A stretch of 64,000 nucleotides of DNA from Lanius collurio (taxonomy: Eukaryota; Chordata; Aves; Passeriformes; Laniidae). Of this stretch, positions 13,201 through 22,673 are shown piece after piece. Position 1 is the first letter of the stretch. Each line of letters opens with the position of its first letter. A program made the position numbers and the translations under genes. Location of the stretch: NCBI GenBank assembly GCA_020086605.1, contig JACBWW010000044.1:6378202-6442201 (forward strand), given 5' to 3'. The notes beneath the pieces are model-generated. The model searched no databases. It saw only the letters and a list, made by a program, of their open reading frames with translations, and had not been told where the DNA came from.

Positions 13201-16200
13201 TCCATGATTTATTTTTGGTCAAAGGACATTTCACCTCATCAATACATTGGAGTAAGAGATTGTCAACAAGACAGGGAGTGTCAGAAATCTGATCCTTTTT
13301 ATTACTTTTGTTTCAACACTGAATTAATTTTTGTAGGCAGCTACCAGAACAGGAGCACATGCTTGTAGAAAGACCTGGTAAAGCTGTGTTGCAGTAGTAA
13401 ACACATTAATTTTCAGTCATTCATGGAGCCACTTCTGAAAAACTCTGGGAGCAACTAAACATTTGTAAATACATGGCTGAGCAGACACAGGACGCTGCTG
13501 TTAACAGAATGCTGCTCGTTTCATTAGCATTTGCATCTGGTCTTCAAATAAATAAGTGTATTCAAGCTTGATGTGTGGCTAGAGCTACAGATCCAAATGG
13601 CACCACTGATACCTTTAGCAACAGCTTGAGGTCTGAGCAGGTCCGCTGTTCAAGATTCTTAGTTTGGTTCATCTTTTTTCCTCAGGGATGTAATAAATAC
13701 ATCATACTTGGAAAGAAGAAATAAAAGGCAACTCACCATGGCAGCGTATTCTTGTGTTTGCTGTTACTGGGGATTCAGCATTAAAGTACTTCAGGGTTTG
13801 TCAGGCATTATTTGCAAGGTTTAAGAGGGTGAAAAATACTACAGAAACAATTGTAAACCAGGGTAAAAATAATGAATTATGCCACACTGAGAGGGCAGTT
13901 ATTCCACCACTGCATCTGGCACCACTGATATCTGCGTGGCAGACTCACCAGGGAGGAGTATGATGGAGAGCCAGACCTCTTCTTATTTGCATCAGTGAAA
14001 GGAGTACTGCTGGCTTCAATGGTGCCAGAGACTAAAAATTCAGTCATTCCTACAGCCAGTCCCTGTAGGCTTGGATTTTGAGGTTTTTCAGGTCTTTTTA
14101 GAGATTATTTTGTACCTATGGAAAGGAGTTAATGAGTTCCCAAGGCTTTTAGTTGGACCTATTGTTCACACTTTGAATTCAATTTTACAGGAAATAGAAA
14201 AGAGTGTCATTTTTTCTCATACACTAATCTTTCCACAATATGGAGATCCAGTTCACTTCTTTGGGTCAGTTTTTGAGTCATCATGTTATAAATATTTGGG
14301 TTTTTTCCCCAACTGTATAGTTAATATAAATATATAGATTTTATAACAATGAGTATTGGCAATTTTCTTGATGGCTCAGACATGTAACTACCAGTTTATC
14401 CAATGTTTGGTGTATACAGGAAAGGGATGTTAAATATGTTTAATAATTTAATGTAATTAAAGTCGGGAAGAAATTTTTCCAATAACAAAGGCACAGTCTG
14501 AGAAGGAATAAATTCAAACTGTTAGAGAGGTATTTCTATTAACTGCAAACTCATCAATCTGACTCACTTGGTGCAACGAAGTCACAAAGACACAAGTAAC
14601 TTTACAGTTTCTACCTGTATTTTTGCTTTTATGTATAAGCCAAGACAAGTCAAAAGAAATCCATAACAAGACTTAGTCAATAACACTTTTTTTTTCCCTG
14701 TGAAACGGAGAGCTTTTTCTTAGCTTAGCATAATTGTGTAGTGTGAGACCTGTTGTTCCCTATCTCTGCATTGAGGGTTAATTAATAATAAAAATGAGTT
14801 GCTGGTGTCGAATGAACCCTGGAATTGCAGCTCTGGGTGTAGGGGGAGGTCAAAGGCCCTTGGCTTCAGACAGCTCACCAGCCATCAACTCCTTGTAATT
14901 GAAATAAAATTGTCTTTAAATGAGCTGGGTTCATGCATAACAGAAAACACAACCACATCCCACCACCACCACCATGTATCTCTGGAATGACATACAGCAA
15001 CTTTAGATATTAGGTGGAACTGAAGATTTGAGTAACAGACTTTCATCAGCACCCATGCGAAGATAAATCCATATGAATTCATCGATATCAAACTCCTCCT
15101 TGATACCATACTCCTACCAAAGCTCTTGGGATGCTGATGGGTCATCTGAAGCTGGCAAGACATCCCCAAACTGTCAGATTTCAGATCTCAAGAGCAGAAG
15201 AGTGAGCACCATGCCACAGGACGTTTGTGTGTATCAATTTTGATCTTACCCTTCTGATGAATGAGTTTAACAACTGTATCATTTTAGCTGTGTGTTAACA
15301 GTGTTGCAGCTGGGCTAACATTATTCATTGGTAAGAGTGCAATCCTTAATTAGTGGAACAATTATTTTGCGTATTAGGTGTGTTTGCTTGGCTCACATAA
15401 GGTGCAAAACTTGTAGAGAACAAATTAGTGGAAAATGTCAACAACCTTAGCTGTAATTTGGACACAACAAATAGGCTTCAGGTGGAGTGAGTTTGTCTGC
15501 ATACTTATGTTGGATGATTTTATAAAGTTCAACAACTTTATTTATAGGAAATACTCCTGAGGAATTTTCACTTGACAAATTATGTTACCACTTAACTCAT
15601 GAAGCAGAGACCTTCATAAGAGACAGCAAGAACAACAGAACCATCAAAAAGCCCCACTCCCACATTGGGAAAGAATAGGTGTGAAGCTGCAGATTAAATT
15701 GCAATGTATGAATGTAGGACACCCTGATTTGGGGAGGAATGTAAGGTGGTTTGGGATTAAGCCTAGACCAAAGGTCACCCTAACCCTGGTTTGCCACCTA
15801 GCCCAGCTTGCTAAGAATAGTTAAGGAGGGGCAGCTGCTGAAGACAAGGCCATGGAAGGGAATGGAATCTCTCCCCCAATTGCAGATATCTCTGATTCTT
15901 GAAAAGGGTGGGACAGAGCCTAAGACTCCCTTCTTCACAATCCAGGCTGAGGCAGGACATTTCAGAGGCTTCTGCAGCCTGTGGAGGGAGGAGGGAAGCT
16001 CCAACTCTGGTCCTAAAGCACCACCAAGGTTGAATCAAGGTCAGAACCAGCACCTCTGAGTCCTGACAAGTTGTAACTGATGGAATCAAGCCTGAGTCCT
16101 AAATGAGTGGTTGCCAAAGCCTAAACTCACTCTTAGGCATGACACAAAGCTGGCAAATGCACAGTGTACTTGTACCCCTATAGTGCTCATACTGTCTGTC

Positions 16201-16255
16201 CAGGCTGCTCTATCAAAACCATGGACAAAAATAAAATGTAATAAATTTTTGCACT
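13201..16255. other. non-coding DNA, no gene recognised
   Basis: AT-rich. Short chance frames only. 13500-13570 contains an ATTAGCATTTGCAT stretch that could belong to a conserved non-coding element, which cannot be judged without alignment. 15600-16250 ends in two AATAAA-type signals and may be an unclassified old LTR. Confidence 0.5.
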
Positions 16256-16800
16256 AATGTGGTGGTTGATCTTAGCTGGCTGCCAGTGGTTCAGCAAGAT
16301 TCTCTCTCACTGCCCCTCTTCAGGAGGATGGGGGAGAAAATAAGGTGAAAAACTTGTAGGCTGAGATAAAGACCGTTTAATTAAAAAAAAAAACAAAATA
16401 GAGTATACTCTGCACAGGGGAAATAAAAAAGGAAAAAAATATTCTCTAGGGCATGAAATATCCCTTTGGTCAGCTGCCTTGCTCTGTTCCCTCCCAGCCT
16501 CATGTCCATCCCCATCCTACTGGCCTTTCCTTGAAGAGGCTGCCTCAGTGCTGTTGAACATCCCACCCCAAACACAAAGCACGGCTCTCCAGGTGCTTCA
16601 GTGGCAAAGTCCATCCCACCCCAGCAGAGCCAGGCAGCCTTCATCCACCCTAGCTCCAGCATCTATCTCCCTAGGAAAAATAATCCAGCTGCGGTTTGGA
16701 AGCTACTGAAGAAGAACGCTACACTAAGCACTGCTGAAGCAAGTTTCTCTGATGGACAGAGTGCGTTCTGTCCTGCTCAGGGTCCCCTCACCATTTAGCA
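16256..16800. mobile_element. old LTR-like repeat (avian ERVL-type, tentative)
   Basis: The stretch opening TTGATCTTAGCTGGCTGCCA, passing through a CTCTCTCACTGCCCCTCTTCAGGAGGATGGG-type segment and then GAGATAAAGACCGTTTAATTAA, resembles a common bird LTR repeat as I remember it. It is followed by an A-rich tract (about 16382-16440). No TG..CA ends or target duplication could be fixed, so boundaries and class are tentative. Confidence 0.4.
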
Positions 16801-19382
16801 AGAAGGCTTAAAAACAAGCAAGCAAACAAACAAGCCCTCAAAGTGTGTGTCTTTCCCTTCCACTGGGAATGTGGTACTTTTGATATTCCATTTTCCTGCT
16901 GAAAGGTGATCCTGGCAGCAGTAGGGTCTGTGCTTACGGGTAGATACATGTCTAAAATGGAGGGGTGTACACATCAAATTGGGTGCAATCTAATATATTT
17001 AAAACAATTTTTTGGCTTTTCTCTTTCTTTTACCCCTTTGAAGTCTTTGCAAAGTGGAAGGAGAATTCAGTGATGTGCAACAAAACTCTAGTGGGGAATT
17101 TTTTGAGCAATGGCCAACTAAGTTTTCAAAGTGGAATGAAAATGAATTTTGTATCCCCACGAGAAAATTGCTACAACAAAATTGACATCACATTTCTCTT
17201 TTAAAAACAAACCGATCAAAGGCTTACAATTGGTTGTGTTCCCTGTGGGAAAATACCACAGAAAAGGCATAAAAGGGGTGTTTTATTTCAAGAGGAAGAA
17301 GCGAAACTACAAGTTTAAACAATAAATCCAGAAGGTAGAGGTATTTGTGAGATGACACCAGAGGAGGAGGCCCTTCTCAGCATCCCTTTGGCAGAAAATC
17401 CCTGAACAAAGTCTGATGGTAGATAAAAAAGGTGATACTGTGATTTAATAGCCACTGAGAGGAAATACTCAATGCTCTGTGTCACTTTGCCATTCCAGGA
17501 CAGTTCAGGATAAGTAGATTTATGCTCTGGCTTGAGACAATTAAGGACGCATTAAAGTAGGATTGAAGTGTGATTGCCTGTAGTTAGGAGATAGGACCAG
17601 CTGCATGGCCCTGAGATCCCAGAAAGCTGAGAATTCAGTAATTATCCTCAGAGGCAATCTGCCTGCAGTACATTGGTTTGATGTGTTAAGTCAGAAGGGA
17701 AAAAGAAACATCCACGTTTGATAAACAGGCTTACAAAAGAAAACAACTCCTTTATTCCAGAAATTCAAGTTTAGCTCTTGAGTACAAGATACAGGGATAC
17801 AACTGCAGCAGGGGAAGACAAAACACAAATATCAACAAAGAAAGTTTAATGGGCTCATTCAGCATTTTTGCGGAATCTGCTGAATATCTTTTTCAAGACT
17901 CCTTTCTGCCTGTTTCTCTGGTTTACAAGGCTTGTGTTATCACATTGAAAGATGGAATGTTGTACAGGATCTGGAGAAAAACATATAGGATAAATTATTT
18001 TGCCTTTGGCAGTCTGTTTTCCTGCCTTTTATGCTTGTAGTAGAAACTTTCTGGGGAGGAGCATCCTGTTAAGCCTTGTGTGTAGCCAAGGTTTGAGCCT
18101 AGACTTTCCTCCTTCTGAATGGGCAGGAAGTTACCCTGAGCAGCAGGAAGATCTGTTTCTGTGTTGGATTTAATGCATCTTTTGCTCTGAATGTTTCCCT
18201 GCAATGGAAAAAGACAGAAGTGAAACACCACTGCCACAGAAAAATGGCACCATGGAGGCTTCCCATTTTGTCCTAAAATCAGGAACAGGCAAAAAACTCT
18301 CGCACAAGCTGTCAGGAAAGCAGTTAGAAACATGTCAAATTAATTTCTATCTGCATTTCCTTTAAAAAGTATTGGAACTGACACATTTTCTGAAAGATTG
18401 GATAAAAATTTGCTTACTTATGAAACTTTTCAACATATGAGAGATTTCATAGAACAAATTTCATAGAACAAATTTCATAAGAGAATGTGAGCATCTTCAT
18501 GTTCTCTTGTGCAAGGCAAGAATTATTAGATTAACCTTTGGATGTTGTAGATGGAGGGAGGAAAACAGAAAAGAACAGGGAACAGAGAAATACAACCCAT
18601 TTGTCTCCCCTTTGGGAGTCCATGTATTTAGCTCTCCACTTCTGTCAAATTAGAGTCAGAAGGATTAAACACGAGAAACTTTGAGATATTATTGCAAGTG
18701 TCATTAGTGGCCAGTAAATATGGACTTTTCACAAAGTCACAATATTGTTTGCAAAGAGATTTCCCAGCTGCTAGTGCTGTAGAGTAAAATTAATCTCCCT
18801 CAAGGGAAAAAAAAAACATAAAAGGGATAAAAAAATAGAAGGGAAAAAACAAAGGAGAAAAAAACCACAGGTATCTTATAAATGCCTTAAACTGTTTTCT
18901 TCTTTGGAGAACTTGTTCATACAGTGAATGTGTTGTTTATTTTCATGGCCCAAGAAGGTACTTAGTACCTCAACCTTTTTCACATCCTGTGCAACTGGGG
19001 GCCCTGCCTTGCTCAGCAGCAGGCACACATTATCCTGTCATTATCACCAATGTACTTACAGAGGCTTTTCTTGATGTCTCTGACATCCCTGGCCAGGTCA
19101 AATTCCATTTCAGCTTTGGCTTCCCTACTCTCAGCCTTGCCTGTTCAGAGAGTATCTCTGTATTCTTCCCAGGGCACCCTTTCAATTTAGAATTGCAAAG
19201 CAAATATGATGCATTTTGTGTTCTCCTTCTGGCATCCACCTGGGGTAGGTCCACTTGGATAGAGAAGCTGCTGGTAAGATGAAGAACAGAAGTGCCATGG
19301 GAGAACATGATTTTCAGGACCGTGGTGTTTTTTATAATAGCGTGCTACTTAAAGATGCTCTAAGTGAAAGCAGACCATTCAC
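16801..19382. other. non-coding DNA, no gene recognised
   Basis: AT-rich with no recognised gene. A short tandem repeat of AGAACAAATTTCAT occurs near 18449-18480, and A-rich runs lie at 18808-18870. Confidence 0.55.
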
Positions 19383-19683
19383 TGTTGTAGTGCGGGGAAT
19401 CCTTACAATATATAAGACAGCGATGGACTTGGAAGGAAAGATGAAGCAATATTTCTTTAGATGTTCAGGGATTATTTTATTCCTCCAGCTGCATGGGTGG
19501 AGTTCCCGGGCCAACCCCAGTCATGGGACCCTGCTCTCTTCTACCCGGGCCTGGGCACACCCAAACCACCCAACCAGGAACGGGTATAGGGCACAGGTGA
19601 CATGGGGACAGGGACAGGGACAGACCTGTACCCTGCAGAGTCCCTCCCCCCAGGATTTCAGAGAGAGGCACCTCCACAATTCA
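19383..19683 (-). repeat. 3' LTR of the Y-box provirus
   Basis: 301 bp. On the - strand it begins TGAATTGTGG immediately after a polypurine tract and ends CACTACAACA. It contains an AATAAA (in GAGGAATAAAATAATC, -). It is nearly identical to 22370-22673, differing at about 11 positions plus a 3-bp indel (ACAATATATA versus ATAACAATATATA). Confidence 0.9.
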
Positions 19684-19695
19684 CCCTTTCTTTTT
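19684..19695 (-). promoter_or_regulatory. polypurine tract of the Y-box provirus
   Basis: On the - strand AAAAAGAAAGGG abuts the TG of the 3' LTR, where a retrovirus primes plus-strand DNA synthesis. It fixes both the LTR edge and the orientation of the provirus. Confidence 0.85.
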
Positions 19696-19896
19696 AAATA
19701 AAGAACATTGGAAAATACAGTTGGATAAACAACAAAACATTTTCAAAGGAAAGGGAGCCACTATCTTGCATCCCCAGATATCCAAACAGATTTTCTTTGG
19801 AGCATCAGAAGGCAGACAGGACTTGAGCATGCTTCAGATGGAAGCTGAGGAAGGGATTTTCCTTTTTGTACCTGTTGGAATCTTAGAAAATGATGG
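19696..19896 (-). other. 3' internal tail of the Y-box provirus, origin unknown
   Basis: AT-rich sequence between the Y-box segment and the polypurine tract. It could be the captured 3' untranslated region or leftover retroviral 3' sequence. No env motif was seen. Confidence 0.5.
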
Positions 19897-20312
19897 TTAA
19901 TTTCTTCCCTCCCTCCTTTTCATCCCCCCCATTGGCATTGCAAAGGGATTAATGGCAAATGAAAACGACTGGTTTTGTGAGGGGAGCCAGAAAGTGAAAT
20001 TTGGGCTGGGCATATATGGGGGATAAAGGGGCATGGGATAAATGGGGAAGGTGGGATAGGGGAAAGGATAGGGATTATGGGGATATTGTCTAGCATATCT
20101 ACTGCCTTTGATGGGGCACCCCCAGGACCTGTAACACAGGAGGCCTGTGGGGCCCTTCCTTCCTTGCACAATTTTAAATTCGACTCTTTCTTCTTCTACT
20201 AAGCTTGGAACATCACTTTTTGGGGTTCTTTTTTACAATAGCAGATTTATGGACAAAAATACTTTCTCCAGTATTGTTTTTCAACAAGAAACCGTAATTT
20301 TTCTTTACATTA
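19897..20312 (-). pseudogene. Y-box protein pseudogene, second half of cold-shock domain and C-terminus
   Basis: This continues the domain interrupted at 21083. On the - strand the frame reads an RNP1-like box (KNYGFLLK, about 20284-20304) and an RNP2-like box (IFVHKSAI, about 20237-20260), the nucleic-acid-binding strands of cold-shock domains. It then hits a TGA at 20213-20215. A different frame continues with the domain's last strand (RVEFKIVQG) and a segment matching the Y-box motif after the domain (VTGPGG, then GSRYA), with another small shift between these two. The C-terminus is not the usual alternating basic/acidic tail. It is a Tyr/Pro-rich run (PYPFPYP, IYPMPLYPPYMP) ending at 19897. 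Y-box proteins bind mRNA and DNA; this copy is disrupted. Confidence 0.8.
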
Positions 20313-21078
20313 TGTTATAAATGATACTGCCAATTAAATCGAATTAATAAATTGCATGAGCCAAATTATTAATATAAAAACAAACAGAATTTATTTTATG
20401 ATCAAATTGACAATTTTGAATTAGCCACTATAAAACGGCAGGGCCAAGCCTAGGTTCTTGACCCTGGGTGACACATACACAGCCCTGAACACCAGCAGTT
20501 CGAGTAGGTAGTGCACACCTTCAAGGTTTCTGAGTCCAGTTTTTATACTGTTTTTCCTGCCTCCGGCTAGAGAATCCTTTGTCTCTTTCATATTCATCTT
20601 GGCTTCTATGGTCCTCTGGTCCAGAGATCAGGTGTCTGTTCAGATGTTGATGTTTCCAGGAACCCCCTTGTGTAATTAAAATGAAGAGTCTTAGGTAAGA
20701 GGTCCATTCATCAGCATGGTCCAGGGAGGAACAGAAACGTAGATGATCATATCTGTTGCTCCTTTCAGATGGAAAAAGGATTTTCCAAGGGCAGAGTGGA
20801 TTTGGAATAGATTGATGTGCCAGATGGATATCTGGCTTCCTGATGATGATGGGTACTTGAGACCTCTCTGGTGGAGGTGCGAAGTTCTGCCTGTGCTTCA
20901 GATGCAAATGTTATCACTGAGAAGGGTAACCCGTGACTCTGGCTGGGCTACCAGGGAACATGCCAAGGCACATTCCAAACATAACATCTTTGGATACATG
21001 TACAGTCTAATATCTCTTATACTTAAAATCAACCTTGATACCATTTAATTTATTATGAATTTTGACTCATTTATAACA
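20313..21078 (-). mobile_element. solo LTR, family A, copy 2, nested in the Y-box pseudogene
   Basis: 766 bp with TGTTATAAATG..CATTTATAACA termini, flanked by a perfect 5-bp target duplication CATTA (20308-20312 and 21079-21083). It is a reversed copy of the element at 12346-13200, with one rather than three GTTCCTGGAAA-type units. Removing it together with one CATTA leaves the cold-shock-domain frame continuous across the site, so it inserted after the Y-box capture. Confidence 0.95.
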
Positions 21079-21083
21079 CATTA

Positions 21084-21560
21084 TACCATTTTACAGTTCC
21101 AAAAACCCTAGCAGCGATAACCTTTTCATTTTTCCAAGTTCCTTTCTTCTTGCTTTCACTTTTGGTTTTGCTCACTCTTGCATCAGAGCTGCCGCAGCCA
21201 GGACCACCAGGGCTGGAGCCGCTAGCGCTTTCCTGTTGCAGGGTCTGGACTCCTCGGGATCATGTTTGGGGCCGTGCAGGTCCGGTCTGGCCGTGCTGCT
21301 GCACGCTGACCCTGCCGGCTGCTCCACCTTCGGCCACTTCTGCACCGCTGTTTGGCGCTCTGCTCACTTCTCCTCTGGAGCTCTGCGTGACTGCTGCTCC
21401 ACGCTTTCCGGGCTTTCCCGCGGCTGCATGGCTGCGCCCTGTGAGGCGTTCACGTGTGCGCGGCTTCTTATCACTGGCGCTGCCACCGCTCCTGTCAGCT
21501 GTGTGGCCGTCGGCTAGCACGGTTCCCTTCTCGCCCCCACACCCCTCTGGCTCTGCTCAG
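21084..21560 (-). pseudogene. Y-box protein pseudogene, N-terminal region and first half of cold-shock domain
   Basis: On the - strand the frame ends with EKVIAARVFGTVKWYN just before the nested LTR. This matches the start of vertebrate Y-box cold-shock domains, with the conserved Lys-Val-Ile and Gly-Thr-Val-Lys-Trp. Upstream is a Gly/Ser/Ala-rich stretch (SGSSPGGPGCGSS, then a Lys-rich linker), as in the low-complexity N-terminus of Y-box proteins. Earlier in the same frame is a Gly/Ala/Arg-rich region interrupted by a TGA near 21260. The sequence is GC- and CpG-rich, unlike its AT-rich neighbours, as expected of 5' sequence from a CpG-island gene. In vertebrate Y-box genes the domain is split by introns. 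None is seen here, so the source was spliced RNA. Which Y-box paralogue it came from cannot be decided by eye. Confidence 0.8.
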
Positions 21561-21950
21561 CGTGGCTCACCACGGTCACCATAGCGACTGCCACAATCAC
21601 CGCTGCCTTTCTCGCTGTGGGGCTCAGACCATCACTCACTACATGGTGTGGGGCAGCCATTGCCAGGTCGTGCCTCATCCGCCACTGCCCTCACTGCTGC
21701 CTCTGGGGGAACACCGCCGGGCCTGTGCCACTGCCCTGCTCCTGGCTCCACTCCTGCCGCCTCCACTCTCGCCGCTGGCTCTGCTCCCGCCGTGCCTGGC
21801 CTCACTGGCTCTCCCACACATGGGAGATCCCTCACCACCACCCGCAATGCACTAGGCGCCCATGGCTGGGGCCGTGCAGTCTCCGAGGTGGCGAAGGAGC
21901 CCGCTGCAACGCGCGCACTGCTCAGCCATGTGTTCACTGCTGATACAGCA
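21561..21950 (-). other. GC-rich segment joining gag to the Y-box sequence
   Basis: Ala/Gly/Pro-rich in the gag frame, which continues from gag to a TGA at 21632-21634. A second TGA follows in the same frame before 21520. Composition changes abruptly near 21950 from AT-rich gag-like to CpG-rich, so the capture junction probably lies there. It may be the 5' untranslated or N-terminal coding sequence of the Y-box mRNA, or a low-complexity gag linker. Confidence 0.5.
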
Positions 21951-22261
21951 GCGGGACACAGCCAATATTGCTCAACAATCTCTGAAATCAGGTAATATTC
22001 ACAGAAATAGTCTTGCATCAGCACGTTTTTTGATTTGGAAATTAACTGTGTCCAAACATTCTTCCAAAAGTCCTTGGTAAGAATCAAATCCCAAGAAACA
22101 CAGAAGAAGTTTTTAAACAGCCATGCCAAAAAGTGTCTTAGCTCTTTCTGAGTTTGAATTAAGCTAATATCTACATATTGCTGTTTGAGAACCTTTTTAA
22201 GTTTAAGGTAAATGTCTCTTTGTGGTTCGGACAGCCATGAGTCCTTCCATGAGTCCTCCAT
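21950..22261 (-). pseudogene. gag: gag matrix-like segment (partial)
   Basis: From an ATG at 22261 the - strand reads about 100 residues resembling the N-terminal matrix domain (p10-like helical domain) of beta-type avian ERV Gag: LSEPQRDIYLKLKKVLK, then KELRHFLAWLFKNF and TKDFWKNVWTQLI. This domain normally directs Gag to the membrane for assembly. It lies 108 nt downstream of the 5' LTR, as expected for gag. No capsid, nucleocapsid (CCHC) or protease sequence follows. The frame runs into GC-rich sequence and shares its phase with the cold-shock-domain frame. The identification is from the helical pattern, position and family resemblance. Confidence 0.7.
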
Positions 22262-22349
22262 TGCTCAGAGATGGGACAGCAAAATGAAAGTAAGAAGAGA
22301 TATCCAGAGTTACTCACGAATCACCAAATTATCTTCTCCAGGGATCATT

Positions 22350-22367
22350 TGCCCGCGTTCTCCACCA
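22350..22367 (-). promoter_or_regulatory. putative primer-binding site
   Basis: On the - strand TGGTGGAGAACGCGGGCA lies two bases inside the 5' LTR. The TGG start and position are those of a retroviral primer-binding site. The matching tRNA was not identified. Confidence 0.55.
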
Positions 22368-22369
22368 TT

Positions 22370-22673
22370 TGTTGTAGTGCGGGGAATCCTTATAACAATA
22401 TATAAGACAGCGATGGACTTGGAAGGAAAGATGAAGCAATATTTCTTTAGATGTTCAGGGATTATTTTATTCCTCCAGCTGCATGGGTGGAGTTCCCGGG
22501 CCAACCCCAGTCACGGGACCCTGCTCTCTTCTACCCGGGCCTGGGCACACCCAAACCACCCAACCAGGAATGGGTATGGGTCACACATGACATGGGGACA
22601 GGGACAGAGGCAGACCCGTACCCTGCAGGGTCCCTCCCCCCAGGATTTCAGGGAGAGGCACCTCCACAATTCA
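22370..22673 (-). repeat. 5' LTR of the Y-box provirus
   Basis: 304 bp, the direct partner of 19383-19683, with TG..CA ends and an AATAAA on the - strand. It is followed on the - strand by the putative primer-binding site and gag, which sets the provirus orientation. Confidence 0.9.

Larger units (their letters stand above)
19383..22673 (-). mobile_element. defective provirus carrying a Y-box (cold-shock) cDNA
   Basis: Two direct LTRs (19383-19683 and 22370-22673) bound a - strand internal region. In order this holds a primer-binding-site-like sequence, a short leader, a betaretrovirus-type gag matrix segment, a GC-rich stretch, an intronless Y-box cold-shock-domain sequence, an AT-rich tail and a polypurine tract. 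No pol or env sequence is present. The LTRs differ by about 11 substitutions and one 3-bp indel over about 301 bp (my count by eye), so the insertion is not very recent. A family-A solo LTR is nested inside. No clean target duplication was found (left flank ..ATTCAC, right flank CACAGA..). The architecture is that of a replication-defective transducing retrovirus. Confidence 0.85.
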
